Shown here piece after piece: positions 16,476 through 25,362 of a stretch of DNA of 33,913 nt. Under the pieces are notes generated by a model. The model was not told the DNA's origin. It did no database searches and saw only the letters and a list, made by a program, of their open reading frames with translations. The first letter of the stretch is position 1. Every line of letters starts with the position of its first letter. A program made the translations under genes and the position numbers. Source of the DNA: Spirochaetota bacterium (GTDB lineage Bacteria > Spirochaetota > UBA4802 > JAFGJZ01); NCBI GenBank assembly GCA_016928815.1, contig JAFGJZ010000174.1, positions 1-33,913 on the forward strand. Direction: 5' to 3'.

Positions 16476-17356
16476 GTTCAACCTTTAACAACGCTTTAAA
16501 AAGAATTGTAAGTGCGGCAATTCTTCTGCCGGTATATGTGTATTTCTTTTTTACCAATGATTTCATGTCAATACCGGTGTTGATTTTATCTATTGTAATA
16601 TCTGTTTTCTGTCTAATTGAATTTTATCAGATTTCTTCAGCAAAAGAAACCGGGAAACCTTTTTTTCTTCCGGGAATAATTACTGCCGTTCTGATAAATA
16701 TATTAATGTACATGTATGCTTACGGGAATATAAACGGATATAACCGGTATTTTTCCTCTTATGACCTTAGACCTGTACTTGGAGTTTTAGCACTTTTTAT
16801 TATCGTAATTGCAATCATTCAGGTTTGGAGAAGGCCGCTTGACGGAACGATTTTTTCACTTTCATCCTCAATTTTCGGTTTAATCTACATTGTAATCGGA
16901 TATTCTCATATCATATTAATGAAAGCTCTTCCCAACGGTTCTGTATATATTCTGCTGCTTCATGTAATGATAATGCTTAATGACAGTTTTGCCTATTTCG
17001 GAGGGGTTCTTTTCGGTAAACACAAAGTCGGCTTTGCAGTTTCTCCGAATAAGTCGTGGGAAGGCTACTTCTCCGGAATTTTATTCGGTATCATCTCCAT
17101 GATGGTTGCAAATGAAGTATTGATCACATTTTATGACCTTCATCTTTTTTCTAAATTTGAAGCGGCTTTTCTGGGATTGCTTCTCAGTCTTTCCGGTAAT
17201 ACCGGGGATTTGATAGAGTCTGCTATAAAACGTGATGCTGGAATAAAGGACTCAGGGACAATAATTCCGGGTCATGGAGGAATGTGGGATGTCTTTGATG
17301 CGCTCATTTTTGCCTTCCCTGTATTTTATTATTATCTGAAAATTCGGGGTATATAA
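16472..17356 (+). CDS. cdsA: Phosphatidate cytidylyltransferase
   Basis: 294 residues with about eight hydrophobic segments. The family signature is complete near the C-terminus: SAIKRDAGIKDSGTIIPGHG followed by GMWDVFDAL and a proline. The enzyme makes CDP-diacylglycerol from CTP and phosphatidate in the inner membrane, the entry point to phospholipid synthesis. The ATG overlaps the uppS stop by four bases. Length and motifs are normal. Confidence 0.95.
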   Translation: MSSTFNNALKRIVSAAILLPVYVYFFFTNDFMSIPVLILSIVISVFCLIEFYQISSAKETGKPFFLPGIITAVLINILMYMYAYGNINGYNRYFSSYDLRPVLGVLALFIIVIAIIQVWRRPLDGTIFSLSSSIFGLIYIVIGYSHIILMKALPNGSVYILLLHVMIMLNDSFAYFGGVLFGKHKVGFAVSPNKSWEGYFSGILFGIISMMVANEVLITFYDLHLFSKFEAAFLGLLLSLSGNTGDLIESAIKRDAGIKDSGTIIPGHGGMWDVFDALIFAFPVFYYYLKIRGI

Positions 17357-17362
17357 CATTAA

Positions 17363-18529
17363 ATGAAAAAGACTCTGGCGATTCTCGGTTCAACGGGATC
17401 AATAGGTACTTCAGCTTTAAACGTAGTAAATGAATTTAAAGATGAAATAAGTGTAAAAGCAATTTCCTGTAATAATAATATTGATCTTTTCTGCAGTCAA
17501 ATCAGGGAGTACCGTCCTGAAATAGCAGTCATAACCGATGCAGGACTTTCAGGCAGTACAAAGCTTCAGGAAATAAAGGACAGCTTCCCCGGTACTGAAA
17601 TATTATGCGGTAAAAAATTTCTAAACGATCTTGCAGACAGGGACTATGACATTCTTCTTTCAGCAATAGTCGGTTCCGCCGGACTTGAACCTACCATCAG
17701 GGCTATACCGAACGTAAAAAGGATCGCGCTTGCCAACAAGGAAACATTGGTCGTATCCGGAGAATTTTTCAAATCAGAAATACAGAAATATAACAGGGAA
17801 CTGATTCCGGTAGACAGTGAACACAGTGCCATATTTTCACTTCTTGACAAAGAGAACAGGGATAATCTTAATAAAATTATAATAACCGCCTCGGGAGGCT
17901 CTCTAAGGGATCTTTCAGAAAATGAGATGGAGAAAGTTACACCCGAAATAGCTCTGAAGCATCCTAACTGGAATATGGGAAGTAAAATTACTATTGATTC
18001 CTCAACACTTATAAACAAAGGACTTGAAGTCATAGAAGCGCATTTTCTTTTCAATATGAATTATGACAATATAGATGTAATTATTCATCCGGAAAGTATA
18101 ATTCATTCCATGATCGAAATGAATGACGGTTCGGTTTTTGCCCATATGGGTGTTACTGATATGGTCTTTCCGATAATGTACTCGTTCTTTTATCCTGAAA
18201 AAAGAAAAAACAGTTTCGGACGCCTTAATTTTGCAGAAACCGGTTCTCTTACTTTCAGAGAATATGATTCATCACGGTTTCCCGGACTTGAGCTTTGTTA
18301 TTCCGCCGGCCGTGAAGGCGGATCCATGCCGGCAGTTCTTAATGCTGCAAATGAAATAGCGGTAAATGCGTTTTTAAAGAAGGAAATTAAATTTACTGAT
18401 ATTATAAAAATAATAAAAAAAACAATGGACACACATGAAACTATAAATATTTCAGATATACATACTATTTATGAGATAGACTTGAAAGCAAGAGAAACAG
18501 CGGAAAGCATTCTAAAGGAGATAAAATGA
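17363..18529 (+). CDS. dxr: 1-deoxy-D-xylulose 5-phosphate reductoisomerase
   Basis: 388 residues. LGSTGSIGTSALNVV binds NADPH; ANKETLVVSG, the metal- and substrate-site motif PVDSEHSAIFSLL, TASGGSLRD, and MGSKITIDSSTLINKGLE are all intact. It makes 2-C-methylerythritol 4-phosphate, the committed step of the MEP isoprenoid pathway, whose products feed the nearby uppS. It lies 6 bases after cdsA; GGGGT about 12 bases upstream is a weak ribosome binding site. The stop overlaps the rseP start (ATGA). Confidence 0.96.
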   Translation: MKKTLAILGSTGSIGTSALNVVNEFKDEISVKAISCNNNIDLFCSQIREYRPEIAVITDAGLSGSTKLQEIKDSFPGTEILCGKKFLNDLADRDYDILLSAIVGSAGLEPTIRAIPNVKRIALANKETLVVSGEFFKSEIQKYNRELIPVDSEHSAIFSLLDKENRDNLNKIIITASGGSLRDLSENEMEKVTPEIALKHPNWNMGSKITIDSSTLINKGLEVIEAHFLFNMNYDNIDVIIHPESIIHSMIEMNDGSVFAHMGVTDMVFPIMYSFFYPEKRKNSFGRLNFAETGSLTFREYDSSRFPGLELCYSAGREGGSMPAVLNAANEIAVNAFLKKEIKFTDIIKIIKKTMDTHETINISDIHTIYEIDLKARETAESILKEIK

Positions 18530-20073
18530 TTTCTATTCAGATATTAGCGGCAATTGTATTGCTGGGTTTTTGCGTATTTGTACATGAACTCGGTCACCTT
18601 CTTGGCGGAAAAATGGTCGGCATAAAGGCTAAAACCTTTTCACTCGGTTACGGAAAAGGTTTTCTGAAAAAAAAATGGGGTGATACGACATATCAGATTA
18701 CATTGATTCCCTTCGGAGGATACTGTTCATTTTACGGTGAAAACATGTCGGACAATCTCGAAGGCAAAAGTTATGAATTTTTTACAGCCTCGCCATGGAG
18801 ACGTCTTGTAACAGTTGCCATGGGCCCTGTTTTTAACCTTATTTTCGGTATTCTCATTTTCTTCATAATGAATCTTGTCGGTTTTTCTGTTGAAACGAAT
18901 AAAATACGGATTCCGGAATATTTCGCCAGAGCCGGTATTGTAACGCCTGCGGAAAAGTCAGGCCTTAAAAACGGTGATAGAATTGTTTCTATTAATAATC
19001 AGGAAGTTTACAGTTTCGAAGATGTAATGACCGGAATTATTTTTTCAAAAGGAAACGAAATAGCAATTGATGTTGAGAGAGACAATGCAAAATTAAAATT
19101 TAAGGTTGTGCCTGAAATTTTTTCAGAAGGCGGTTTTTACGGCATTGGAATAATGCCCTATGGAAATAAAATTCTCATTCTTGATGTTGTACAGGGTGAA
19201 GCTGCGGAAAAAGCCGGTTTGAAAAAATATGATGAAATTTATAAAATTGACAATGTGGTAATTAAAAGCCCTGAGCATTTTGTTGATATCATCAAAAGTA
19301 ATGCAGGGAATAAGATATCACTGTCCATAATCAGATCAAATGCTCAGAAAACAGTTGAAGTAGTGCCTGTCATAAAGGAAACCCTGACTGTAAAAAATCT
19401 TAAAAATGATCGCTATAATGACGTAACAGATTCTGTTACTGTAGACAAATTCAATCTGGTTGATGAAGCATTGAATTCTGGACGCCTTTTCATTAATGGA
19501 ATAAAAATTACAGAAAAGGATGAATTCATAAACGTCCTTAATGATAATTCCGGAAAGGAAATATCATTAAAAATACCTGGTGGGGATTTTACCGGTGAGA
19601 TTACATATTCTTCATTCGGATACCTCGGTGTTTCAACTGATGTTGCTGCGGAAATGAACTATATCCGTTATCCGATCAAACAGGCGTTTATCAAAGCGAT
19701 GATAGATCCTTTGAATTTTATTGTTGTAAATCTTAAGGGGCTGAAAATGGTATTCACCGGTAAAGTCGCCGTACGTGAAAACCTGTCAGGTCCGTTAAGG
19801 ATAGCGCAGATTGCCGGTGACACTGCTTACTACCGGGGTATACGTTCATTTATAATACTTATGGCTAAAATTTCAATAGTTCTGATGATAATGAATCTTC
19901 TTCCGATTCCTGCTGTAGACGGAAGTTACATACTCATTTTTCTGATTGAGGGTATTACCAGGAGAAGGATGAGTGAAAAAGTAATGCAGGGATTTCAGAC
20001 GATCGGTTTCTTTATTCTGATTTCTCTTTTCATTTTCATTATGTATAATGACATTTCAAATATTTTCAGATGA
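18526..20073 (+). CDS. rseP: RseP-type site-2 metalloprotease with extra PDZ-like segment
   Basis: 515 residues. HELGH (20-24) in the first membrane helix is the zinc site, and NLLPIPAVDG near residue 460 carries the third ligand region. Between them lie PDZ domains at about 130-200 and 205-280. A third, degenerate PDZ-like stretch at about 295-365 (FINGIKITEKDEF onward) makes it some 65 residues longer than E. coli RseP. Site-2 proteases cut membrane-bound anti-sigma factors and leftover signal peptides. The start overlaps dxr by four bases. It belongs to the conserved uppS-cdsA-dxr-rseP run. Confidence 0.93.
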   Translation: MISIQILAAIVLLGFCVFVHELGHLLGGKMVGIKAKTFSLGYGKGFLKKKWGDTTYQITLIPFGGYCSFYGENMSDNLEGKSYEFFTASPWRRLVTVAMGPVFNLIFGILIFFIMNLVGFSVETNKIRIPEYFARAGIVTPAEKSGLKNGDRIVSINNQEVYSFEDVMTGIIFSKGNEIAIDVERDNAKLKFKVVPEIFSEGGFYGIGIMPYGNKILILDVVQGEAAEKAGLKKYDEIYKIDNVVIKSPEHFVDIIKSNAGNKISLSIIRSNAQKTVEVVPVIKETLTVKNLKNDRYNDVTDSVTVDKFNLVDEALNSGRLFINGIKITEKDEFINVLNDNSGKEISLKIPGGDFTGEITYSSFGYLGVSTDVAAEMNYIRYPIKQAFIKAMIDPLNFIVVNLKGLKMVFTGKVAVRENLSGPLRIAQIAGDTAYYRGIRSFIILMAKISIVLMIMNLLPIPAVDGSYILIFLIEGITRRRMSEKVMQGFQTIGFFILISLFIFIMYNDISNIFR

Positions 20074-20074
20074 T

Positions 20075-21175
20075 ATGAACAGAATAAAAAGAAATAAAAC
20101 CAGACAGATCCGTGTTAAGGATTTACTGATCGGAGGAGATGCTCCAATATCAGTTCAGTCCATGACCAATCTTCCTGTCCGTGATGTCAGAGGGAATGTG
20201 GAACAGATAAACCGGCTGGACAGGGCAGGATGTAAACTTGTTAGAGTTGCCTTAAGAACGTCTGATGATGTAAAATTTCTTAAGGAAATTCTTGCAGATG
20301 TTTCAATTCCGGTTTGCGCCGACATTCATTTTGACTATAGAATTGCTCTCGGAGCTATTGAAGCAGGTATTCACAAAATCAGGATCAATCCGGGCAATAT
20401 CGGAAGTATTGAAAAAACTTCCATAGTTGCAGGTGCGGCTCGTGAAAAAAATATACCTATTAGAATCGGAGTTAACGGCGGTTCAATCGACAGAAAAAAA
20501 TACAGCGACGCAACACCTGAAGCTCTGGTTGATTCCGCGTTGAGTCATGTTGAGATACTGGAAAATCTTGATTTTCATGATATTGCTGTTTCAATAAAAT
20601 CATCAGATATTTTTTCAACGATTGAAGCCAATAAACTTTTTGCTTCAAAAAGGGATTATCCTGTTCATGTCGGTCTTACCGAAGCAGGTTTCGGAAGAAC
20701 ATGTCTTGTGCAGAGTTCAATCGCGATCGGACATCTGCTGTTAAACGGAATAGGAGACACCATAAGGGTTTCAATGACCGGAGATCCGTATCAGGAAATT
20801 GATGCGGCTTATGATATTCTGAGGTCTCTGGATATCATTGAGTACGGAATTAAAATTATTTCATGTCCGACATGCGGAAGAACCGATACCGGAATCAATC
20901 TTCTTGAAATAGCTGAAGAAATTGAAAATACCATGAAGGCAAAATTTGACTCAATACTTGAAAGAAAAAACAGAATTATTTCCATCGCTGTGATGGGATG
21001 TGAAGTAAACGGACCCGGCGAAGCTTCACATGCAGATTACGGTATTGCCGGAGCCGGCAGCTCAAATTTTCTTTTATTCAAAAAAGGTAAAAGTGAAGGA
21101 AAAATTAAATGTAATGAAATAATTTCACGTCTGACCGGTCTAATTGAGAATGACCTTTATCATACAGATATATGA
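20075..21175 (+). CDS. ispG: 4-hydroxy-3-methylbut-2-enyl diphosphate synthase
   Basis: 366 residues from the chosen start. DAPISVQSMTN near the N-terminus, the TIM-barrel strand HIRINPGN-like HKIRINPGNIG, and the [4Fe-4S] cysteines in SCPTCGRT and MGCEVNGPGE are all present. It carries out the penultimate MEP-pathway step. The frame also has an ATG at 20048 inside rseP, but family members normally begin just before the RKTRQI-like segment. ATG 20075, one base after the rseP stop, gives standard length; neither start has a clear Shine-Dalgarno. Last gene of the core run. Confidence 0.95.
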   Translation: MNRIKRNKTRQIRVKDLLIGGDAPISVQSMTNLPVRDVRGNVEQINRLDRAGCKLVRVALRTSDDVKFLKEILADVSIPVCADIHFDYRIALGAIEAGIHKIRINPGNIGSIEKTSIVAGAAREKNIPIRIGVNGGSIDRKKYSDATPEALVDSALSHVEILENLDFHDIAVSIKSSDIFSTIEANKLFASKRDYPVHVGLTEAGFGRTCLVQSSIAIGHLLLNGIGDTIRVSMTGDPYQEIDAAYDILRSLDIIEYGIKIISCPTCGRTDTGINLLEIAEEIENTMKAKFDSILERKNRIISIAVMGCEVNGPGEASHADYGIAGAGSSNFLLFKKGKSEGKIKCNEIISRLTGLIENDLYHTDI

Positions 21176-21232
21176 GATATTTTTTGATAATTGCAAAATA
21201 TTGTATTTATTATTTTACAGGTGTGATTATCC

Positions 21233-21267
21233 CTTTAATCTTTAATCTTTAACCTTTAACTTTTGAC
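21233..21267 (+). repeat. Tandem heptamers CTTTAAT/CTTTAAC
   Basis: CTTTAAT twice (21233-21246), CTTTAAC twice (21247-21260), then the related TTTTGAC (21261-21267). They lie in the 110-base gap before cinA, ending 18 bases before its ATG. No gene or terminator is visible in the gap. Confidence 0.75.
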
Positions 21268-21285
21268 TTAATTCACGGAGACAGG

Positions 21286-22521
21286 ATGATTGCAGAAATA
21301 TTTTCAATTGGAAATGAAATTACGAACGGTGATATTGTAAATACCAATGCCGGATATATCGCATTCCGTTTAAAACAGATTGGAATTGACATAATAGCCC
21401 ACAGATCAGTAAGAGATAATAAGGCTGAAATACTGCGTGCTTTCAATGATGCATTTATTTATGCAGACGTCATTATTACAACCGGCGGACTTGGCCCAAC
21501 GGTAGATGATATTACAAAAGAATGTGCGGCTGAATATTTCAATATGACTCCTGTTGTTCACGAAGAATCACTGGCTAAAATGCGGAATTTTTTCAAGTCA
21601 CTCTGCAGGGAGATGCCTGAAAATAATATTAAGCAGGCCATGTTTCCCGCTGATGCGCACATTCTTGTAAATGAAAGAGGTACTGCGCCGGGAGCGGTAT
21701 TTTCAAGGGAAAATAAAAAAATAGCAATGCTTCCCGGACCTCCGGCAGAAATGACATTCATGTTTGACAATTATCTGTATCCTTATTTTAAAAACATGTC
21801 AGGTTCCGTATTTAAATCGCGGACAATTAAATTCGCAGGACTTGGTGAAAGCATGATGGATGATATTCTCAAGGATATACTTAACGAGAATGGGAATCCC
21901 AAGGCAGCCCCTTATGCAAAAAATAATTACTGTCAGGTAACATTAACAGCTAATGCGGAAACGGAGAAGCAGGCTGATGTAAAAATAGCAGCTGTTGAGT
22001 CGGAAATCAACAGCCGTCTTGGGAAATATATATTCGGTTATGATGATGAAGAAATTGAAGATACGGCTGCTAAAAGACTGATTGCTGAAAAACTTTCTCT
22101 TGTTACAGCTGAAAGCTGTACCGGTGGACTCATCGCAGGCAGAATGCTTAATTTTTCCGGATCATCAGGATTTTTCAATGAAGGATATGTAACATATTCG
22201 AATGAATCAAAAATGTCCCTGCTTGGAGTCAAAAAAGAGACTCTTGAAAAATTCGGTGCGGTATCGGAGGAAACCGTATCGGAGATGCTTGACGGTGCAT
22301 TATTAAAGAGCGGCAGCGACATAGCGGTTGCAGTTTCCGGAATTGCAGGACCTTCCGGGGGAACTCAGGAAAAACCTGTAGGACTTGTTCTGATCGGATT
22401 AAAGCACGGGGAATATAAAGAAATAAAAAGGTTGAACCTTTCAGGAAATAGAAATAGAATAAGGGAAAGAACTGTATTCCTGGTAATTGATATGCTGCGG
22501 ATTTATTTAAATACATTATAA
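21286..22521 (+). CDS. cinA: CinA: competence/damage-inducible protein with nicotinamide-nucleotide amidase domain
   Basis: 411 residues, two domains. Residues 1 to about 170 are the MoaB/MogA-like COG1058 domain (IGNEITNGDIVNTN, TTGGLGPTVDDITKE, LPGPPAEM). Residues about 255-411 are the PncC amidohydrolase domain (AESCTGGLIAGR, VSGIAGPSGGT, KPVGLV). The family deamidates nicotinamide mononucleotide for NAD recycling, and the N-terminal part can be an ADP-ribose pyrophosphatase. In some Gram-positives it is linked to competence and RecA, which need not apply here. GGAG lies about 7 bases before the ATG. The next gene starts 15 bases downstream. Confidence 0.94.
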   Translation: MIAEIFSIGNEITNGDIVNTNAGYIAFRLKQIGIDIIAHRSVRDNKAEILRAFNDAFIYADVIITTGGLGPTVDDITKECAAEYFNMTPVVHEESLAKMRNFFKSLCREMPENNIKQAMFPADAHILVNERGTAPGAVFSRENKKIAMLPGPPAEMTFMFDNYLYPYFKNMSGSVFKSRTIKFAGLGESMMDDILKDILNENGNPKAAPYAKNNYCQVTLTANAETEKQADVKIAAVESEINSRLGKYIFGYDDEEIEDTAAKRLIAEKLSLVTAESCTGGLIAGRMLNFSGSSGFFNEGYVTYSNESKMSLLGVKKETLEKFGAVSEETVSEMLDGALLKSGSDIAVAVSGIAGPSGGTQEKPVGLVLIGLKHGEYKEIKRLNLSGNRNRIRERTVFLVIDMLRIYLNTL

Positions 22522-22536
22522 AAGGAAATGATAGAC

Positions 22537-23373
22537 ATGTTTAATACAGATAGTTTTAAAATTCACGGAAAATATTTCTCAGATAACATTGAATCTGAAG
22601 GATATGTGAAAATCTTTTCGGGTGCAGATCTGCTGATAACGGAATTTGAGGAGGCAGGGACTTACTATGCACAGGTTAAAAATTCCGAATTCCCCGGCTC
22701 CCCAGAATATATTCTGATTAATAATTTCAATAAAGACAGAATTACCGTAATTTTTGTTATGGATTCGCATACTTTCAGAAAACCCAGGAATTATGAAAAG
22801 TTTGCTTCATTGATGCAGAACAGGAATGTTATAATTGTTCATCAGCCCTGTACGGAAAATATTAATGCATATTCTGAAATCTGTCATGACATGAATATGT
22901 TTCTTACTTCAAAAATTCTTACAGTAAAAATGATTGATCTCATAATTAATAAAATCAGGGAATCCGGAAGTAAAAAAATTCTTCTGGCAGGTTCAGGAGA
23001 CGGAGGATGGATAGTTAATCTGCATACTGCCCTTTGTGCTGCATCAGTTACATACATGCCTTTCTATACTGGAAGCGGTACAGGCGATCTTTTTTTCAAC
23101 AGCAGCATTAAAAATTACATCTCAGCCGAAGCACGGAAAAGGGAATCTTCACTGATTAATCTGCTTAATTTTGACGACATATACATGTCAAATTCCAAAC
23201 TGTGCAGGATTTTTCCGGTATTAAGCGAAAATGATGAATATAATAACCTTATGCGTCAGAAAACTTCATATCAGGATTCGGAAATTAAAATTACTAAAAA
23301 AGCATATTCGTCAGCTATCCGCGATCAGAAATTTTTTGCTGAATATATCAGCAGTATTGCCGAAAAACGATAA
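22537..23373 (+). CDS. Unrecognised protein with alpha/beta-hydrolase-like core
   Basis: 278 residues. I do not recognise the family. A strand RITVIFVMDS, a strand NVIIVHQP, a helix and KKILLAGSGDGGW (about residues 146-158) have the spacing of an alpha/beta hydrolase with a nucleophile elbow. The usual G-x-S-x-G serine is absent; G-S-G-D-G-G could place an aspartate or nothing at that site, so it may be inactive or divergent. No signal peptide. Start: ATG 22528 is only one base after AGGA, while ATG 22537 has 10 bases of spacing, so I use 22537. It is 15 bases after cinA and probably co-transcribed with it. Confidence 0.65.
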   Translation: MFNTDSFKIHGKYFSDNIESEGYVKIFSGADLLITEFEEAGTYYAQVKNSEFPGSPEYILINNFNKDRITVIFVMDSHTFRKPRNYEKFASLMQNRNVIIVHQPCTENINAYSEICHDMNMFLTSKILTVKMIDLIINKIRESGSKKILLAGSGDGGWIVNLHTALCAASVTYMPFYTGSGTGDLFFNSSIKNYISAEARKRESSLINLLNFDDIYMSNSKLCRIFPVLSENDEYNNLMRQKTSYQDSEIKITKKAYSSAIRDQKFFAEYISSIAEKR

Positions 23374-23382
23374 TGTTTGTAT

Positions 23383-23410
23383 TTGACAAAATTATAATTA
23401 TAATTATAAT
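23383..23410 (+). promoter_or_regulatory. Promoter with three tandem TATAAT boxes
   Basis: TTGACA (23383-23388) is followed by TATAAT three times in direct tandem (23393-23398, 23399-23404, 23405-23410). Only the third box sits at a workable 16-base spacing. Transcription would start near 23417, about 19 bases before the GTG start of the outer-membrane-type gene, leaving room for AAGAGG at 23425-23430. Confidence 0.72.
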
Positions 23411-23435
23411 GTATTTTATGCTATAAGAGGTAATT

Positions 23436-24635
23436 GTGAAAAAAGTATTTCTTTTAACTGTTTCATTTATTGTATTAGTTATCCAGCAGAATATATGTGC
23501 AATTATGCTTACCTCTCATAATGAAGGTCCTGAGGATGTGTTTAAAAATCCTGCCGTTTCGGCTTTTTCACAGAACAGCTGGATTTTTATTGCAGATTAC
23601 AACGCTCTTGATTACATCTATAAGGATGATCTTAAGCTGAATGATGTAAAATATGATTTTGATATAGAAACTGCCAGTGAATACAATTCCTCTGTTTCAA
23701 TCGGAAATATCGGGAGTCTTCCCGGAGACAGGAAATATGTCATTGCATTATCAGGTGCCCAGGATTATATGGCTGAATACAAGGAACAGAAAACAGAAAT
23801 AAGCGCAGCAGGTGAGGTTACTTATTCCACTGAATATGACATATTTCCAAAATTGTCAGCAGGTTTTTCAGGGAAAATTAATTCAGTTCTTTCCTACGGC
23901 GTGATTCTTGATACTTCCTACCAGTATGAATACATAAATAAGAAAAAAGAAAATCCCGGAATTGTAATTGAGACTACTGAGAAGAATCAGCATGTTACAG
24001 CCGGTGCCACATTCGGTCTTTATATGAAATCGGAAGAATATAAGTCAGAACTCGGTTTCATGCTTTCCAGCGGAGAAATTACCTACAGCAAAAGTTTTAA
24101 ATCAGTTGATGATTCATCGTTGGGGCAGAATGAGAAAAATCTCATAAATTACATTGAATACTCTGCTTCTCCGAGGATAGGTCTCGGGGCGTTTATATTT
24201 TTAACAGACTCGATCGGTATCGGGTTTGAAGGTTTTATGCAGCTTCCGGGAAAATATGAAACTAATTTTATTACGGATGACGTTCCAATCAGTACAGAAA
24301 AGGTGGTAATTGAAAATTCTCCGATGGTAATGAACAGAATTATTATTTCCTGGTCACCGTCAGAAAATTTCGGCATTCAATCCGGTTTTTCAAAAATATA
24401 CATGTTTAATTCTTCACATGACCCGGATTTTTTATATGAATCAGGTTCCGATTTTGATGTTCTAAGTGCAGATATTCTGTTTAAATATTCAAAAAATGGA
24501 ATGAGTTACTATGCCGGATCTACCTACAATCATTCCAATTTTTCAGCAAAGCAGGTCCAGGCCGGTCAGAATGTGGACTTCAACGTCTCTTCTCATGCTG
24601 TAAAGGTATCAGTCGGAGTAGGCAGAAGTTATTAA
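23436..24635 (+). CDS. Putative outer membrane beta-barrel protein
   Basis: 399 residues. A signal peptide (hydrophobic 4-20, likely cut near NICA) is followed by alternating hydrophobic and polar strands with tight turns over the whole length, ending in VGVGRSY with a terminal aromatic residue as in many barrel proteins. The spacing suggests roughly 14 strands, as in transporters of the FadL/OmpP1 kind, but no family motif is recognised. The start is GTG (23436) with AAGAGG 5 bases upstream. It has its own strong promoter containing a (TATAAT)3 repeat and ends 35 bases before a convergent gene; no hairpin terminator was seen between them. Confidence 0.72.
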   Translation: MKKVFLLTVSFIVLVIQQNICAIMLTSHNEGPEDVFKNPAVSAFSQNSWIFIADYNALDYIYKDDLKLNDVKYDFDIETASEYNSSVSIGNIGSLPGDRKYVIALSGAQDYMAEYKEQKTEISAAGEVTYSTEYDIFPKLSAGFSGKINSVLSYGVILDTSYQYEYINKKKENPGIVIETTEKNQHVTAGATFGLYMKSEEYKSELGFMLSSGEITYSKSFKSVDDSSLGQNEKNLINYIEYSASPRIGLGAFIFLTDSIGIGFEGFMQLPGKYETNFITDDVPISTEKVVIENSPMVMNRIIISWSPSENFGIQSGFSKIYMFNSSHDPDFLYESGSDFDVLSADILFKYSKNGMSYYAGSTYNHSNFSAKQVQAGQNVDFNVSSHAVKVSVGVGRSY

Positions 24636-24670
24636 TTCTTAAAATTTTATTGCATGATTTGCAGGTAATT

Positions 24671-25351
24671 TTATTTATCTGTTTTTTTAAGATAACAGAG
24701 TTCCTCGCTGCAGAAACTGCATGTTACGGATTTTTCATTTATATCGGTTCCAGCACCAAAAATACCGCTGACCGAGATCGAAGGATGCATGATGCAGTTT
24801 TCATCAAGTTCAATTCCTATTGAAGACGGATCGGCAAGCTCCGTAAGTTTTTTCTGTTCTTCTATTTCCCAGTACTGGTAGCCGGGAGAATAACTGCAGC
24901 CTGTTTTAAATCCATATTCCGACTTCATCCTGTCTTTAATAATTTTTTTACAGTCATCTGTAAAAAATTTAAGAAGGAGGGATGCTACGCTTTTATAAAG
25001 ATATGCTTCGAACGCCATTTCTCTGGAGAAAAAATTCTGAATACTGGGATCAATTTCAGGACCCATTGTTGCAAAATAAACTATAATTTTTACCGGACTG
25101 CAGAAAATTTCCCGTGCCTTGCCGATTTTTAGATTTACACCGCCTTTAACAGCAACATCACTGTCAGTTATCTGAAGGCAGTCATGAATTTTATACAGGA
25201 ATGATGCATCATCCGAATTTATAATCTTTTCAGAATAAAAGCTAATTTTATCCATGGATCCTGAAATATTCATGATTCCCGGTACCGAATTACATATCAT
25301 TTCGGTAAAGTTTTCCGGAAGCTCCGTTATGAGATTTTTAATTACCGGCAA
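24671..25351 (-). CDS. Stand-alone MetH activation-domain-like protein
   Basis: 226 residues. The stretch CSYSPGYQYWEIEEQKKL followed by LADPSSIGIELDENC and the SVSGIFGAG end matches the reactivation (SAM-binding) domain of cobalamin-dependent methionine synthase, where the R/Y-SPGY-W-EEQ motif binds SAM. In MetH this domain is fused to the enzyme; here it stands alone. A C-terminal cluster CSFCSEELC (three cysteines) is extra and could bind a metal or iron-sulfur centre. The start is TTG (25351) with AGG about 6 bases upstream, 11 bases after the PII-like gene, so it looks like the last gene of the efflux operon. Similar stand-alone proteins occur near corrinoid methyltransferases; none is in view here. 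Confidence 0.78.
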   Translation of the reverse strand: MPVIKNLITELPENFTEMICNSVPGIMNISGSMDKISFYSEKIINSDDASFLYKIHDCLQITDSDVAVKGGVNLKIGKAREIFCSPVKIIVYFATMGPEIDPSIQNFFSREMAFEAYLYKSVASLLLKFFTDDCKKIIKDRMKSEYGFKTGCSYSPGYQYWEIEEQKKLTELADPSSIGIELDENCIMHPSISVSGIFGAGTDINEKSVTCSFCSEELCYLKKTDK

Positions 25352-25362
25352 TTGAACCTGCT

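Noticed and set aside
20048..20074. Upstream ATG of ispG within rseP
   Set aside because: Adds nine residues not expected in IspG; no ribosome binding site favours it.
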